From positions 21,151,501-21,215,500 of the forward strand of contig NC_088303.1 in NCBI RefSeq assembly GCF_032854445.1: DNA of 64,000 nt, given 5' to 3'. Of this stretch, positions 11,004 through 21,105 are shown one piece after another. This DNA is from Liolophura sinensis (lineage: Eukaryota; Mollusca; Polyplacophora; Chitonida; Chitonidae). The notes beneath the pieces are model-generated. The model did no database searches. It had not been told where the DNA came from and was given only the letters and a program-made list of their open reading frames with translations. Numbering within the stretch: position 1 is the stretch's first letter; each line of letters starts with the position of its first letter. The translations under genes were made by a program, and so were the position numbers.

Positions 11004-11061
11004 CTGCGGAGGATGCCAGACTTAAACCGATGAAGACATAAATCATAATCCTGTGTATCAT
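11004..11061 (-). CDS. Signal-peptide first coding exon of the C-type lectin gene
   Basis: From ATG at 11061 (A at -3, a good Kozak position) the exon encodes 19 residues, MIHRIMIYVFIGLSLASSA, plus one base, and ends at a G/GTAACT donor. This is a typical secretory signal: a basic residue, a hydrophobic core, and S-S-A before the cut. The single leftover G joins the AG at the start of the CTLD exon in correct phase and gives Glu right after the predicted cleavage. The frame is also open upstream of the ATG for about 60 codons, which I take as 5' UTR, though a longer product is possible. A TATATA stretch lies near 11212-11222. The rest of 10846-11468 shows nothing else. Confidence 0.6.
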
Positions 11062-11468
11062 GCTGTATTCGAAGTTGCCAGCTTCTGCGCTAGTCGACAG
11101 GTTTATGCGAGGGGCTTCGAAGCTGTACGAGAATTCATGAGTTCCGGTGACCTTTATGTGCAGGTGTGACCTAGTGACAGTTGTGTTCTGGACAATCAGC
11201 CCAGCGCTCGGTGAATATATATGAAGCTCTGGACATTTATTTGTCGGTGAAACAACTGATCAATAATTTATCGAGCATCACATTAAACATTGGACGCGGG
11301 ATATCGTATTTCCAATACAAGAGCTAAAGTTAAAGAATGAAGTTAACTTTGCCTGACTTCGGATATCAGCAATATCTAATGAAATTATTGTTTACTTGTT
11401 TTTTTTTTACTGTTCTCAAGCTGTGTTCAAATGTGGACTTCACTGACTTTTCATATGTAAGGTCATCG

Positions 11469-12427
11469 CTATCGGAGAGTGAAAATGAGAAACAATTGTC
11501 TTGTTTAACTCTCAGATCAACCACACACAAGATCAAACAAAGAAAAACGAACACGCTTGAATAAGTTCAATACATGTAGTTAAACAAAATAAGCAAATAA
11601 TACAACTGACAGCAATATACAAAACAATACATATAATTGCAAAATATATAATGCCTTACCAATGACAGCGTCTAAATCCGGATAGAATATTTCAAAGGCG
11701 AGTCAGTCCACGTAAATAAAGAATCCACAGTCAAGAGGAATTCCCAATCGACGGATGACAGGATGACAAGCTGTCGTGGGCAAGGCACGCTGACGATGGT
11801 TTATTCCCTAACTGCCCGTGAAGGTGTAACTTAGGTCGGGCAGGTTAACAGTAACGTTCGTGATGCCGAGCTGGCGATGTGTGTTTCACTCCTCGGAAAC
11901 ATACACAAAGTCACCTTCAGGGTAAACTGGGATGAAATGTACGTAATCGCACAATGAGCGATACAAGCTCCAAAAAAAACTCTCAGAAATTAGCAAGTGG
12001 CTCAGAAAGTGGAGTACAAATAACGAACGTGGGATGGCGTGAAAGCCGATACCTCCAAACCCAGCAAAATTCTTCACAGTGAACAGCAGTAAATATGACT
12101 GCCCTGAAATGGACTTGAGTAAATGACTGCTCTCAAATGGATTTGGGTAAAAAAGAGCTTCACAACTTCGTCGATTATATTTATAGATTAAAGTAAAGAA
12201 ATTTCTGGATGGTTTGATCGTAAACATGTTTACAAGACACTTTACATATTTCCAGGATGTTTACTCCATGTACAATGACACTAAACTAATAAACACCGAA
12301 GCCTCGAGAACACGCGGCTGAATTACAGCGCAGACTATAGGTACACAGAGGGAAAAGTGTAGGTCAATCACTAATTCAAGAACAAAAAAAAAATAATACA
12401 ATATTTAAAGACGGGGTTCGTTACACA
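11469..12427 (-). repeat. LTR-like dispersed repeat, copy 1
   Basis: About 0.95 kb, clearly homologous to 36376-37327. Shared blocks include AAGGCGAGTCAGTCCACGTAAA, GATGCCGAGCTGGC, GTTTCACTCC, AACCCAGCAAAAT, GGATGGTTTGATCGTAAA and CACCGAAGCCTCGAGAAC. On the minus strand it starts TGTAACGAACCCC. It has no coding sequence and no sign of a second LTR nearby, so it resembles a solo LTR. Reading frames within it are not conserved between copies. Confidence 0.75.
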
Positions 12428-12429
12428 AC

Positions 12430-12700
12430 TGCTTCAGCATACAGAGCAAAAACGAAAAGCAGCGACGGTAGCTGCGAAACGTTCACACGTGTCCGGTGAA
12501 ATGCAGCCTTTTGTCACTTTACCTCGGGGTTTTATTCTTACTGTTAATGTAAATACTTAAATATTAGAAATCTATACGCCAATTAGCTTCTTAGCTTAAG
12601 CTGGATCACGTAAAAATGTAGTGATGTTATCCACAGTTTGGTAGTCGTCATGCACTGGTCTAAGATTCCACACATTGCTGCGGTATAATCACATTTAATA
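12430..12700 (+). repeat. Dispersed 330-bp repeat, most diverged copy
   Basis: Shares TGTCACTTTACCTC.G..GGTTTTATTCTTACT, GTAAATAC.TAAATA and the general order with copies at 58340, 58755 and 63350, but is weakly conserved. It abuts the end of the LTR-like repeat. Confidence 0.45.
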
Positions 12701-12744
12701 AGCAATCAGGCGATACCGTGTATAGATAAGGCATATAGACATGT

Positions 12745-13122
12745 TTGTTAACACCCTATAAAATCCCATGTGCCTATCCAAATTATGTGCTGATTTTAGT
12801 CTTCTTGGAAAATTGGAAAAAAAAACACCTATTTTTATTCACAAATTGCTGGATTTTTTCATCTGTCTGGCCTGTGATAACTACCGTTGTTTATCCGAAA
12901 GGAAGGAAGGCACTCCGTGTAGCCTATGACAGTGACCACATAAACACGATGTACAAGAGTCGAAGATTTTCACTTCCACACCGAAAATTTCCCGAATTTG
13001 TCGGAGGTGTACTATACGCGTACGATCTAAAAACGCAGAAAATTTTAAAAAAGCTTATGCAATATCATGAACCCGTCCTATATGGTCATTTGTTTATATG
13101 TAACCAGTGTGGAGTCGGATAA
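12745..13122 (+). CDS. Unidentified 125-codon open frame
   Basis: The longest open frame in a stretch without recognised repeats. The second half looks protein-like: a basic segment (YPKGRKALRVAYDSDHI), then FVGGVLYAYDL and a CNQC end. No splice acceptor with a strong pyrimidine tract precedes it and no domain is recognised. It may be a chance frame, an exon or a relic. Confidence 0.2.
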   Translation: MLTPYKIPCAYPNYVLILVFLENWKKKHLFLFTNCWIFSSVWPVITTVVYPKGRKALRVAYDSDHINTMYKSRRFSLPHRKFPEFVGGVLYAYDLKTQKILKKLMQYHEPVLYGHLFICNQCGVG

Positions 13123-13479
13123 TGAACATTGAAAACGGACCCAGTTTAAAAAACCTGAATAACCTGCCTGTTATCCCCACTGAATTTCAACAAACACGTA
13201 ATCAGTATTTTACAATTCATGTTATATGTTCATGTCAATTTAAAGACATTTGATTTGAATGTCATCTTGTAGCTCAAACCCTTGACAGCGCACGGACAGC
13301 TCTCTACTTCAATCGCTTTACATCACTGCCACCACTGGCAAATTTTGTTCAGAAATCGTGAACAACGCCGAGCCCACTGAGATCACGGTGATGAGGAAAA
13401 AAATACACATACATACATTCTCAATTGGAAAATCTTAACTACCGTGTGCCGTAAACCGTAAACTATGGTTTTATACTAA
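13123..13479. other. No feature seen
   Basis: AT-rich non-repetitive sequence without a supported gene. Confidence 0.4.
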
Positions 13480-13725
13480 TGATAACTATATCAGGTACCA
13501 CCTCGCAGTCGGGGGACTCGGGATCAAACACGTATTGGACAAACTTTAAAAATGGTACTTGTGCTTGTTGCTGCCTCGCTTGGCGCTCAGTACTGAGAGG
13601 TTAGACCAAGGAAACATGACTGGTTGGCCCAGTGTCAGCATTATGTGACTTGATGAGGTGTCATGCATGTCTGGCTTGATACTTTGGCGGCTTGAGCTCA
13701 TCATGCTACAATGTGTAATACAATG
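13480..13725 (+). mobile_element. tRNA-derived SINE (family 2), diverged copy
   Basis: A degraded tRNA head (B-box-like GGGATCAAACACG) is followed by the family core: CTTTAAAAATGGTACTTG, TTGCTGCCTCGCTTGGCGC, CTGAGAGGTTAGA, GGAAACATGACTGGTTGGCC and GTGTCAG.ATTATGTGACT. The same core occurs at 57280-57465, and the head plus a related body at 40073-40332. From memory this type is common in molluscs. Confidence 0.8.
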
Positions 13726-14162
13726 TAAGACGAAACAGCAATTTCAACCATACAAGAAATTCTTATTTTATATTTTGTCAAGCCATATATTAGATACGTT
13801 TAAATATATTATCGTAAATAAATATGTATGATATATGGTATTCTCCCAATGAAAGTTCAATGCGGTCAAAGTACGTGGTTACCACATTGTCAATCCGAGT
13901 CAAAATGTCACGCGTTGGGTCTCGAGAGCAGGTCTGTCAGAATATCGTTTGACTTATTCTTTTAAACAGCCCATACGGATGTTATGTTGGCTTTAGTCGT
14001 ACTGATCCTGTGTAGGGTGATGGAGGTGGCGGTGGCATACAACAGAGTGAAATGTTTACTTTGTAAAAAAACACACGAAGTTAGGCCAAACAAGAAAAGT
14101 CTGTGTTGCACAATTTGACTGGATGCAACCAAATGGCCATGATTCGGCTCGAAGAGATGGTG

Positions 14163-14225
14163 AAAGATTTATTTATTTATTTGATTGGTGTTTTTACGCC
14201 ATACTCAAGAATATTTCACTTATAC
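14163..14225 (-). mobile_element. SINE family 1, 3' end only
   Basis: The reverse complement of the tail: TATTTATTTATTTGATTGGTG through CTCAAGAATATTTCACTTATACGA. The head and body are absent, a typical 5' truncation. Confidence 0.85.
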
Positions 14226-14997
14226 GATTTTTAAATCCCTTTAAAAATAGTATAACATTTCCTGCGAATTAAAATTTATACTCCAACAGCTTGAGTTTTG
14301 TTTTTAGAATTTGTTTCTTATAAATCTGGTTCATCGACACATTTCAGGAACACAGTAGCAGGTTGTCAAAAGAAACTCGACTGGATTTTGCTAATATCAC
14401 TTATACTGACATAGAACATTGAAAGTATATCATGTGCTATATAATAATAAACATAATTGCTATGGCGTAAAGAGATGTAAATAAATTAAATCTTCAAGTA
14501 TTTAGTAAATAATTAAATTGACTTGATTTTTTTCTCTCAGCCTGAGCAGGAAAACAAAAATATCACTAGTTGTATGTATTTTGCCGACGTTGTTAGTTTA
14601 ATCTTCTGTAAGTCTTCTCCTCGTTAATTATCTCCTTGACAAGCCACTTCTCCTATAATACATTATTTAAACTGAGCGATTTACACAGAATTGCCCATGG
14701 CCGACGGAAAAAGATAGCTGCTTAGCTGGAAGTGGAAAACCGAATGTCTATGGGCATAAAACATAGTTTTAGCTCTGTTTTCTTCAAAGCCAGAGTGTCA
14801 ATTACTTCGCCATCAACTCCATTATATATTTATGTTGTCAGACTGAGAGCACCATGATCATCTGTAGCAATTTTGTTGTTACAATGTCAATGGAAAGCAG
14901 ATCGTCTCCAGCAAACTGCATGCAAAGCTTTCGATGTGATAGCTCCCTGGCTATTCGCTTAATGTTGAAAGACTTCTTTTCCAATCAACAACTGCAG

Positions 14998-15172
14998 CTC
15001 ATGCTGGCTTCCTCACCGGCTGCATGTGTAAAGGTCTGTCAGCAACCTGTAAATGATCGTAGGTTTCGCTCGGACTCTGCCCGGTTTCCTTCGACCATAA
15101 TGCTGGCCGACGTCGTATAAGTGAAATATTTTTGAGTACGGCGTAAAACACGAATCAAATAAAGAAATAAAG
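14998..15172 (+). mobile_element. SINE family 1, 5'-truncated, shared with unit B
   Basis: Runs from CTCATGCTGGCTTCC through TGGTCG-like and CCGGTTTCC motifs to GAGTACGGCGTAAAACACG and AATAAAGAAATAAA. A shorter remnant lies at the equivalent place in unit B (21005-21105), so it predates the duplication. Confidence 0.88.
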
Positions 15173-15315
15173 AGTCAACATTTGTCACAGACAGCGAGAT
15201 TTTGAGATAAAAATCCCATTTGAAAGCGGACGAAAAAAATTAAACGAATCGCATTCCAAGCCACATGATAAACTGGGATCATTCTTTCCTCGATCACGCA
15301 GACCTGAAATCTTTC

Positions 15316-15732
15316 TCATTTATCTCTATGAGGGGTTTCTTCGCTTTTGGCCCCTAGATTACCAAGTACAAGTTGTGCGTCAGTGTGTTCCCATCCTTCT
15401 GGACTTACCTGCGATGTATGCACGACCTTTAACCATTGAACAGTTTCCTGTTTGTATGTGCTGGTGGCAGTGGTTTGATCAGTATGCATTTGAAATGCTT
15501 TCCAAGGTATCAGGATGCATAAAACTTGGACATTTGAGAGCAGTGGTGAATTTGAGGAGGACTGAAGTTGACCTGCAACAAGAAGAATGACATACAGGTA
15601 TTCAAAGTATCCATACAACAAACCAGACAAGAAGCCAATATGTTTACAAGTGGAGACACCCGACTGATCTGTGTTATTTCCAGCCTGATGTCGAGATCTG
15701 CAGGATGACCAGCTTGTTTCATGGTGTGACAT
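15316..15732 (-). CDS. Unidentified 138-codon open frame in unit A, partly conserved in unit B
   Basis: Open on the minus strand. Two parts are kept in frame in unit B: the C-terminal VSPEGWEHTDAQLVLGN region (15322-15415), which recurs near 21255-21350 with few replacements, and a hydrophobic LSGLLYGYFEYLYVILL region, which recurs near 21765-21815 as LSGLLYGYYEYLYVILL. Unit B has about 200-250 bp inserted between the two parts, and unit C lacks the first part. A TTCTTCTTGTTGCAG sequence inside could be a splice acceptor. I do not recognise a family. It could be a decaying exon pair or non-coding sequence under no selection. Confidence 0.25.
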   Translation of the reverse strand: MSHHETSWSSCRSRHQAGNNTDQSGVSTCKHIGFLSGLLYGYFEYLYVILLVAGQLQSSSNSPLLSNVQVLCILIPWKAFQMHTDQTTATSTYKQETVQWLKVVHTSQVSPEGWEHTDAQLVLGNLGAKSEETPHRDK

Positions 15733-16234
15733 GCACTCTGACTGACGGACGGACGTTGGACCGAAGATGAACTGAAAACAAATAGCTTATAACATACAGG
15801 AGCCGAATGATTTAATACAAAATATGTAAAGGCCGAGTCCTACCTATATCTGAATATGCACTCTAAATGTCACAATAAGTACAAAACTGTTTTGTCAGCC
15901 ACTGGATGAGTGCTGGTATCGAAATGTGTGGGGCACATAAATAGGGAAAGAAAACAACAGAACAAAAAGAATTTTTTTCTTTACATTTGAACTGTTTGTA
16001 ATTCGCGTGTCTTAATACTAGACACATAAGGTCGCTTTCTTTCCACAACACATCAGAGGGGAATTGATACTTACCTTGATACTTCTTAAGGAGTTAACAT
16101 TCATCACCATACACTCAGGCAAACAGACGGATGCCTCTGCTGAATTACGTATAACTTCAACGATCCATGGTTAACAGGCCATAGGCTGGTTCCAGGAGAC
16201 TATAGCAGTATGTCTATTATACGATAAGGGTGGG

Positions 16235-16237
16235 CGT

Positions 16238-16268
<31 letters not shown>
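16235..16268. repeat. (GT)n then poly-G
   Basis: GTGTGTGT dinucleotides pass directly into a run of about 18 G, a potential polymorphic and structured site. Confidence 0.95.
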
Positions 16269-16769
16269 TAATGGTTTATCTAACACTGTCAACAATACTC
16301 CTTTAATAGGCGCTGTTACAGGGACACGCTACAAGGTTTGCTGTGGCCTGGGTGGCATAATTCCCACTTGCTACATATTCTTTTAACTGTTAAATAAATT
16401 ATTCTGTGTAGATTTGTCTGTGGCGTTAGTTTAATTCTAGTGCTTTCAGCTAGAGCTAACGTTGCTTTAAGGGTTTATCACCCCCGTAGCGGTGTTGGTG
16501 GTGTAACCCGATACCGTTGAAGATGGTTTCGTACCTCATCATATCCTGGTAATACTTGATTTGACTCGGTACGAAACAGGGTTCAGCGGGATCGGGTTAC
16601 ACAATAAACACAAAGACGATGGCGTTAAAGTCTATTCTACCCCTTAAAATTAAGAAAATATGGTCAAACCGCATATTTCATGCTGCCTTTCTGTTTTACC
16701 TCCTCCGCAGAGGTCATGCATTTTAGACCAATCAACGGCAATCTTCGGTCATGACAGACGTGTCCTATT

Positions 16770-16915
16770 GTTGGGAAGGTCTTTCAGCAACATACGGATG
16801 GTCGTGGATTTTCCCGTTCTCTGTCCGGTTTCCTCCCACCATAATGCTGACCGCCGTCGTATCAGTGAAATATTCTTCAGTACGACGTAAAACAGCAATC
16901 ACGTAAAATAAATAC
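16770..16915 (+). mobile_element. SINE family 1, 5'-truncated, unit A only
   Basis: Starts in the body at GGGAAGGTC, keeps GGATGGTCGTGG and GCTGACCGCCGTCGTATC, and ends GTACGACGTAAAACAGC with AAATA units. There is no counterpart in unit B. Confidence 0.88.
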
Positions 16916-19220
16916 ATAAATAAAATTACTGACCTGGATCAGAGCGATAACAGTTAGTACTATTTCTGTGAATTGTACAACATAACTACCGCATGTTGTA
17001 TGGCGTACGCTGAAACGTAATGGTCAAGGTAAAAAAGTTGCTGGACTACCAACTCTCTAATCCACCTTTGTCAGGTACATTCTGTTATCCAGCTTACGTA
17101 AGCCTGTCTGTGCATTGTTTATGTGTACTTAAACATTGTTTAAACATTGTTTAAGTACAGGAAAAAAACCCAAAAACAAAAACAAAACAAAAAAACCCCA
17201 GTTTTTATGCAAATTTAGCATGGGGAAAAATCCAAGCTTGCAGTCGAGTGGCTTTGTGAACTCTGTAGACCAACGATTTGATTGATTGATTTATGTCGAT
17301 ATCGGTATTTGTATTATTTTGTGCGCTTAACAATTGGGAGGTGTATGACGGACGTGTTTTTCTCCACGATTTCCATCATCCTGCACAATCTATTATTCTA
17401 ATATCTTTAAAGAACAATTTAATTTAATTAACATCAAATAGCGGTACATTATGTTGTGTGGGTAGACAGAGTTGTTTACATCACGACATCAAAATATTTG
17501 TCCCAAGTTGGTTTTATTATGTTGGTAATCGCAGCCTATAGGCTTGTCCTGTTGTCCAATGCGTAAGTATGTGCTCGGACGGGTCAAAACTTTTCACGTC
17601 GTGTTACACATCGATCAGATTTTACTATTGTACCCTTTTGTCAAATTGGACAATTCTGTCTGGTAACTGATTACGTCTGAAGGCGTTTATTGACCAGAAA
17701 TTCCAGAATAACGAAAAAAAGGCACATAATCCAGAATTCAAAGACATTGCTAGTTGAAGTAGTAGGCACTAAAGGGATTTTGTTGCCCATGAAGTTTGTG
17801 AACGATTTCTACGGATAAAGCATAGACTTCATCTCAAAGCAGAATGTCTGAGTTTCGATTTAATACAGTAGATTTTTATGCCGAATGTGCATGGCATGTC
17901 GGCTTAAACAAGACAACTGACAAGAAGTGGTATTTCACCCGTTTCTTGTGACCGTTTGTCAGCTATCATACTGACCTAGCTGCTTTGGATTTACTCTCTA
18001 TATCATACGCCTATAATTACAATGTATTTCAGCATCCCCGTACCATGTCTGCTATCTTTGGAAGTCTTTTGGTTGACTGCGTGGTTTACGTTGACAGTCG
18101 TTTGCTTTTTCTGTGTTTTTCATGTTTTACATGTATGATTGTTGGATTTGGCCTTAATCCTTTTAGCAGCTGTTCTGTGAGATTACGACTGTGTCTCCTT
18201 GTGGCAGACCGTAGCCAATGTTAACGGATTTCATGAGCTTTCTTTCTGGAACTCCTGTCGATTATCGAGTTTAAAATGTCAAGTATGAGTTAATGAGTAG
18301 GTATCTTGGGGTTGAGAGACAGATGCAGTCTTGCATAAGCAAATAACCTGGCGCCAATTTAACAGATGTTATATGAGGTGAAGAATCAGGATAAGGTGAA
18401 AAATATTTAATGTCCTTGAATCTTCTTAACTTGAGTTATTCATATATATTCAGAATATTATGCCTCGTCATGTTAAAATAATTGCAGATTCTTATGAAAA
18501 GACATGAAGTACAAATGATAAATCCTCAAAGAAAAGCCCATAACTTTGCACAGTTTAGTTCGCTTTTGTTATTAATATTTCACAAGAATAGCTCATCGCC
18601 CCAAGAGGACTGAAAATGAAAGAAATCAGTGTATCATTTCCATTTTGCATGAGGTGCGGGAAAACTGCTCAGATCTTTTCATGCATTTGAAAGGGATTAA
18701 AACAGTGCTTTCGTAATGTTACACGGACAAGAAACAGGGCATCGATTATTTGCTGGATTTGCGATATTGTTTCCTTGAGCATCGCCTGGCGTGTATTACG
18801 TAACTCTGGGGTTTAATTTGATTAAAGCGGAAGTGATCCGTTGATTCGTGCTTCATTATAGCCTTTAAATTTCCTTTTTTTTCTGCCACGTTAAACGTAG
18901 TTTTGTGTTGTGGTTATTTGTGACACGGATACTACTACGTTATACACGGAGTTGCTTTAACTCAAGCATTATTTCTGCTGTGCGATTTTTAAGGCTTGGC
19001 TACAGAATGGTTTCCTGTGGAGAAGATTTAGTGGCTTTTTTAAGTTCAAATACAGCTGGGTATTTAAAACAATGCAACATTGTCTGGAGTCCCAGTAAGT
19101 CTCACATGCCCAAGCCACAAAAAGGCACATCTGCCCAAGCCACAAAAAGACACATCTGTGACAGACACGACTAAATCTTTTGAATGGAGTCAACGATACA
19201 TCCATGCCAATGTGTTCTTT

Positions 19221-19223
<3 letters not shown>

Positions 19224-19294
<71 letters not shown>
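19224..19294. repeat. (TA)n microsatellite, about 35 units
   Basis: Uninterrupted TA run inside unit A. Units B and D have no such expansion at the equivalent place. Reading frames of alternating Tyr-Ile come from it. Confidence 0.99.
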
Positions 19295-19296
<2 letters not shown>

Positions 19297-20025
19297 CTTT
19301 GACATGATCGTGATTTTAATTATCGTTGATCACTATACTGTTTCACATTTTTCCAGAGAAGGCTTTATTAATGGATTCTGATCGAGAGTTAAAAACCCTC
19401 CCAAAGAAACGAGTGCATGAGGATACTCCATATTTCAAAGTAAAGTACCTCCTTTTAATAAGTTAAATAAAGTTGTACTGTTTCTGAGAGCCTTATTCAG
19501 TGCCATTGGTGAGATCGGAGATAAGAGGACTAATGTATTCATATGTAAGGAAAGAAGAATAATAGGAATCTTTTGTTAGAAGTTACAAGTTGAACTTGAC
19601 GTTACAACTTACATGTTTGTACTTATAACTTCTAACTAATGGTCTATAATTTCCACAAAGATGGAGTGGAAAAGCCCATAGCACCTTCTGATAAAGTGTT
19701 AAAATCTAAACGAATGTGGACAGGTCTACCTTTGATTTGAAAATTTACTTCGGTTTCTTTACTACTGTGTACTTGATAGACCCCATTGCTCACATTTTGT
19801 TATAGTGTTTCACTGGAGTAAATGCCAAGGCCAATAGACTGATGTTGTCCAACCCATCACAACAGACTGCCGACACTGTGCCAACCAACAGATGACATAT
19901 CTATTTATTCTCAATGCCGAGTGAGCTTTCGTAATACCCAATCTTACACAGAAAATTATTCTTTAGTCAGAAATACACTTGAAACTCATAGGGAGCGTGT
20001 ACTGAGTGAGTTATCTGCCATCAGT

Positions 20026-20112
20026 CCTCTGCCCGGTTTCCTCCCACCATAATGCTGGCCGCCGTCGTATAAGTGAGATATTCTTGAGTAAAACATCAAT
20101 CAAACAAATAAA
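20026..20112 (+). mobile_element. SINE family 1, 3' fragment
   Basis: CTGCCCGGTTTCCTCCCACC through GTATAAGTGAGATATTCTTGAG to an AACAAATAAAC tail. The GTACGGCG block is partly lost. Confidence 0.88.
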
Positions 20113-21004
20113 CAAATCTGCCATCAGTCAAACTTAAAACTGAGAAAGGGATACAAAATCACTTTCCAATTTCCAACGAGTCCGTCTGTGACAGTTCAAA
20201 AAGATTTTATCCATTTATAATTGGTAATATATTTTATAGCAAGATTCGCTTCTTTCAAAATCAGGTGTGATATTCTATTTACCAAAACGAAAAACAAGGA
20301 CGATTTTGGAAAGCTCAAAGCAGTGAGCATGAAATGATGCTCAGTGGCATCATTTACCTCATTTACAAAATATCACGTTTTCTCTGAAGTACATTTTTAT
20401 AGCTTTATTCTGTTTTTATTTTAATGCATTTTAAATGCGCCTAATGGAGCGACATATTCCGTATACACTGTAGCTACTTCTTGCTTATATCACTTATACT
20501 GAGAGAGAAGATTGAAAGTATAATATGGGCTATACATTTACAAGCCAGCGCAATTTCTTTATGCAATAAACATAATTTCTATGGCGCAAGGAGATGGAAA
20601 TGAATTAAATTTTCAAGAATTTAGTAAATAATTAAATGAACTTGATTTTTTCCCCACAGGCTGAACAGCACAATTTAGAAGGAAAACGAAAACGTCGCCA
20701 GTTGTATGGATTTTGCCGACGTTTTTAGGCTAATCTTCCGTAATTCTTCTCCTCGTTAATTATCTGCTTGACAAGCCACTTCTCCAGTAATCCGTTTTTT
20801 CAACTGATCGATTTAAATAGATTCTCATGACCGACGGAAAAAGATAGCTGTTTAGTTGGAAGTGGAAAACCGAATGTCTATGGACATAAAACATGGTTCC
20901 TCTGTTTTCTTCAAACCCAGAGTGTCAATTACTTCGCAATCAACTCCATTATATTTTTATGTTGTCAGACAGAGAGCGCCATCATCATCTGCAACAATTT
21001 TGTT

Positions 21005-21105
21005 GTTGCAGATTCCCGGTTTCCCGGTTTCCTTCCACCATAAGCTGGCCGCTGTCGCATAAGTGAAATATTTTTGAGTAAAGCACCATTCAAATAAATA
21101 AATAA
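21005..21105 (+). mobile_element. SINE family 1 remnant shared with unit A
   Basis: CCCGGTTTCCTTCCACCAT, a GTCGCATAAGTGAAATATTT block and an AAATAAATAAATAA tail, at the position of the SINE at 14998 in unit A. Confidence 0.85.

Larger units (their letters stand above)
14240..20460 (+). repeat. Tandem unit A, about 6.2 kb
   Basis: First of three head-to-tail diverged copies. Landmarks shared with units B and C/D, in the same order, include CGACGGAAAAAGATAGCTG and TTATGTTGTCAGAC, GGGGTTTCTT.GCTTTTGGCCCC, AAGTATCCATACAACAAACC, GTTGATATCGGTATTTGTATT, GTCCAATGCGTAAGTATGTG, CTTGAGCATCGCC and CCATTTTGC. Matching stretches are roughly 75-85% identical by eye. No known gene is recognised. It contains its own SINE pieces and a TA microsatellite absent from the other units. 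Confidence 0.85.

Noticed and set aside
11366-11564. Two opposed frames near the first LTR-like repeat
   Set aside because: They mirror each other over the same bases, overlap the repeat start and are not conserved in the second copy.
19080-19381. Frames with Tyr-Ile runs
   Set aside because: Produced by the TA microsatellite.
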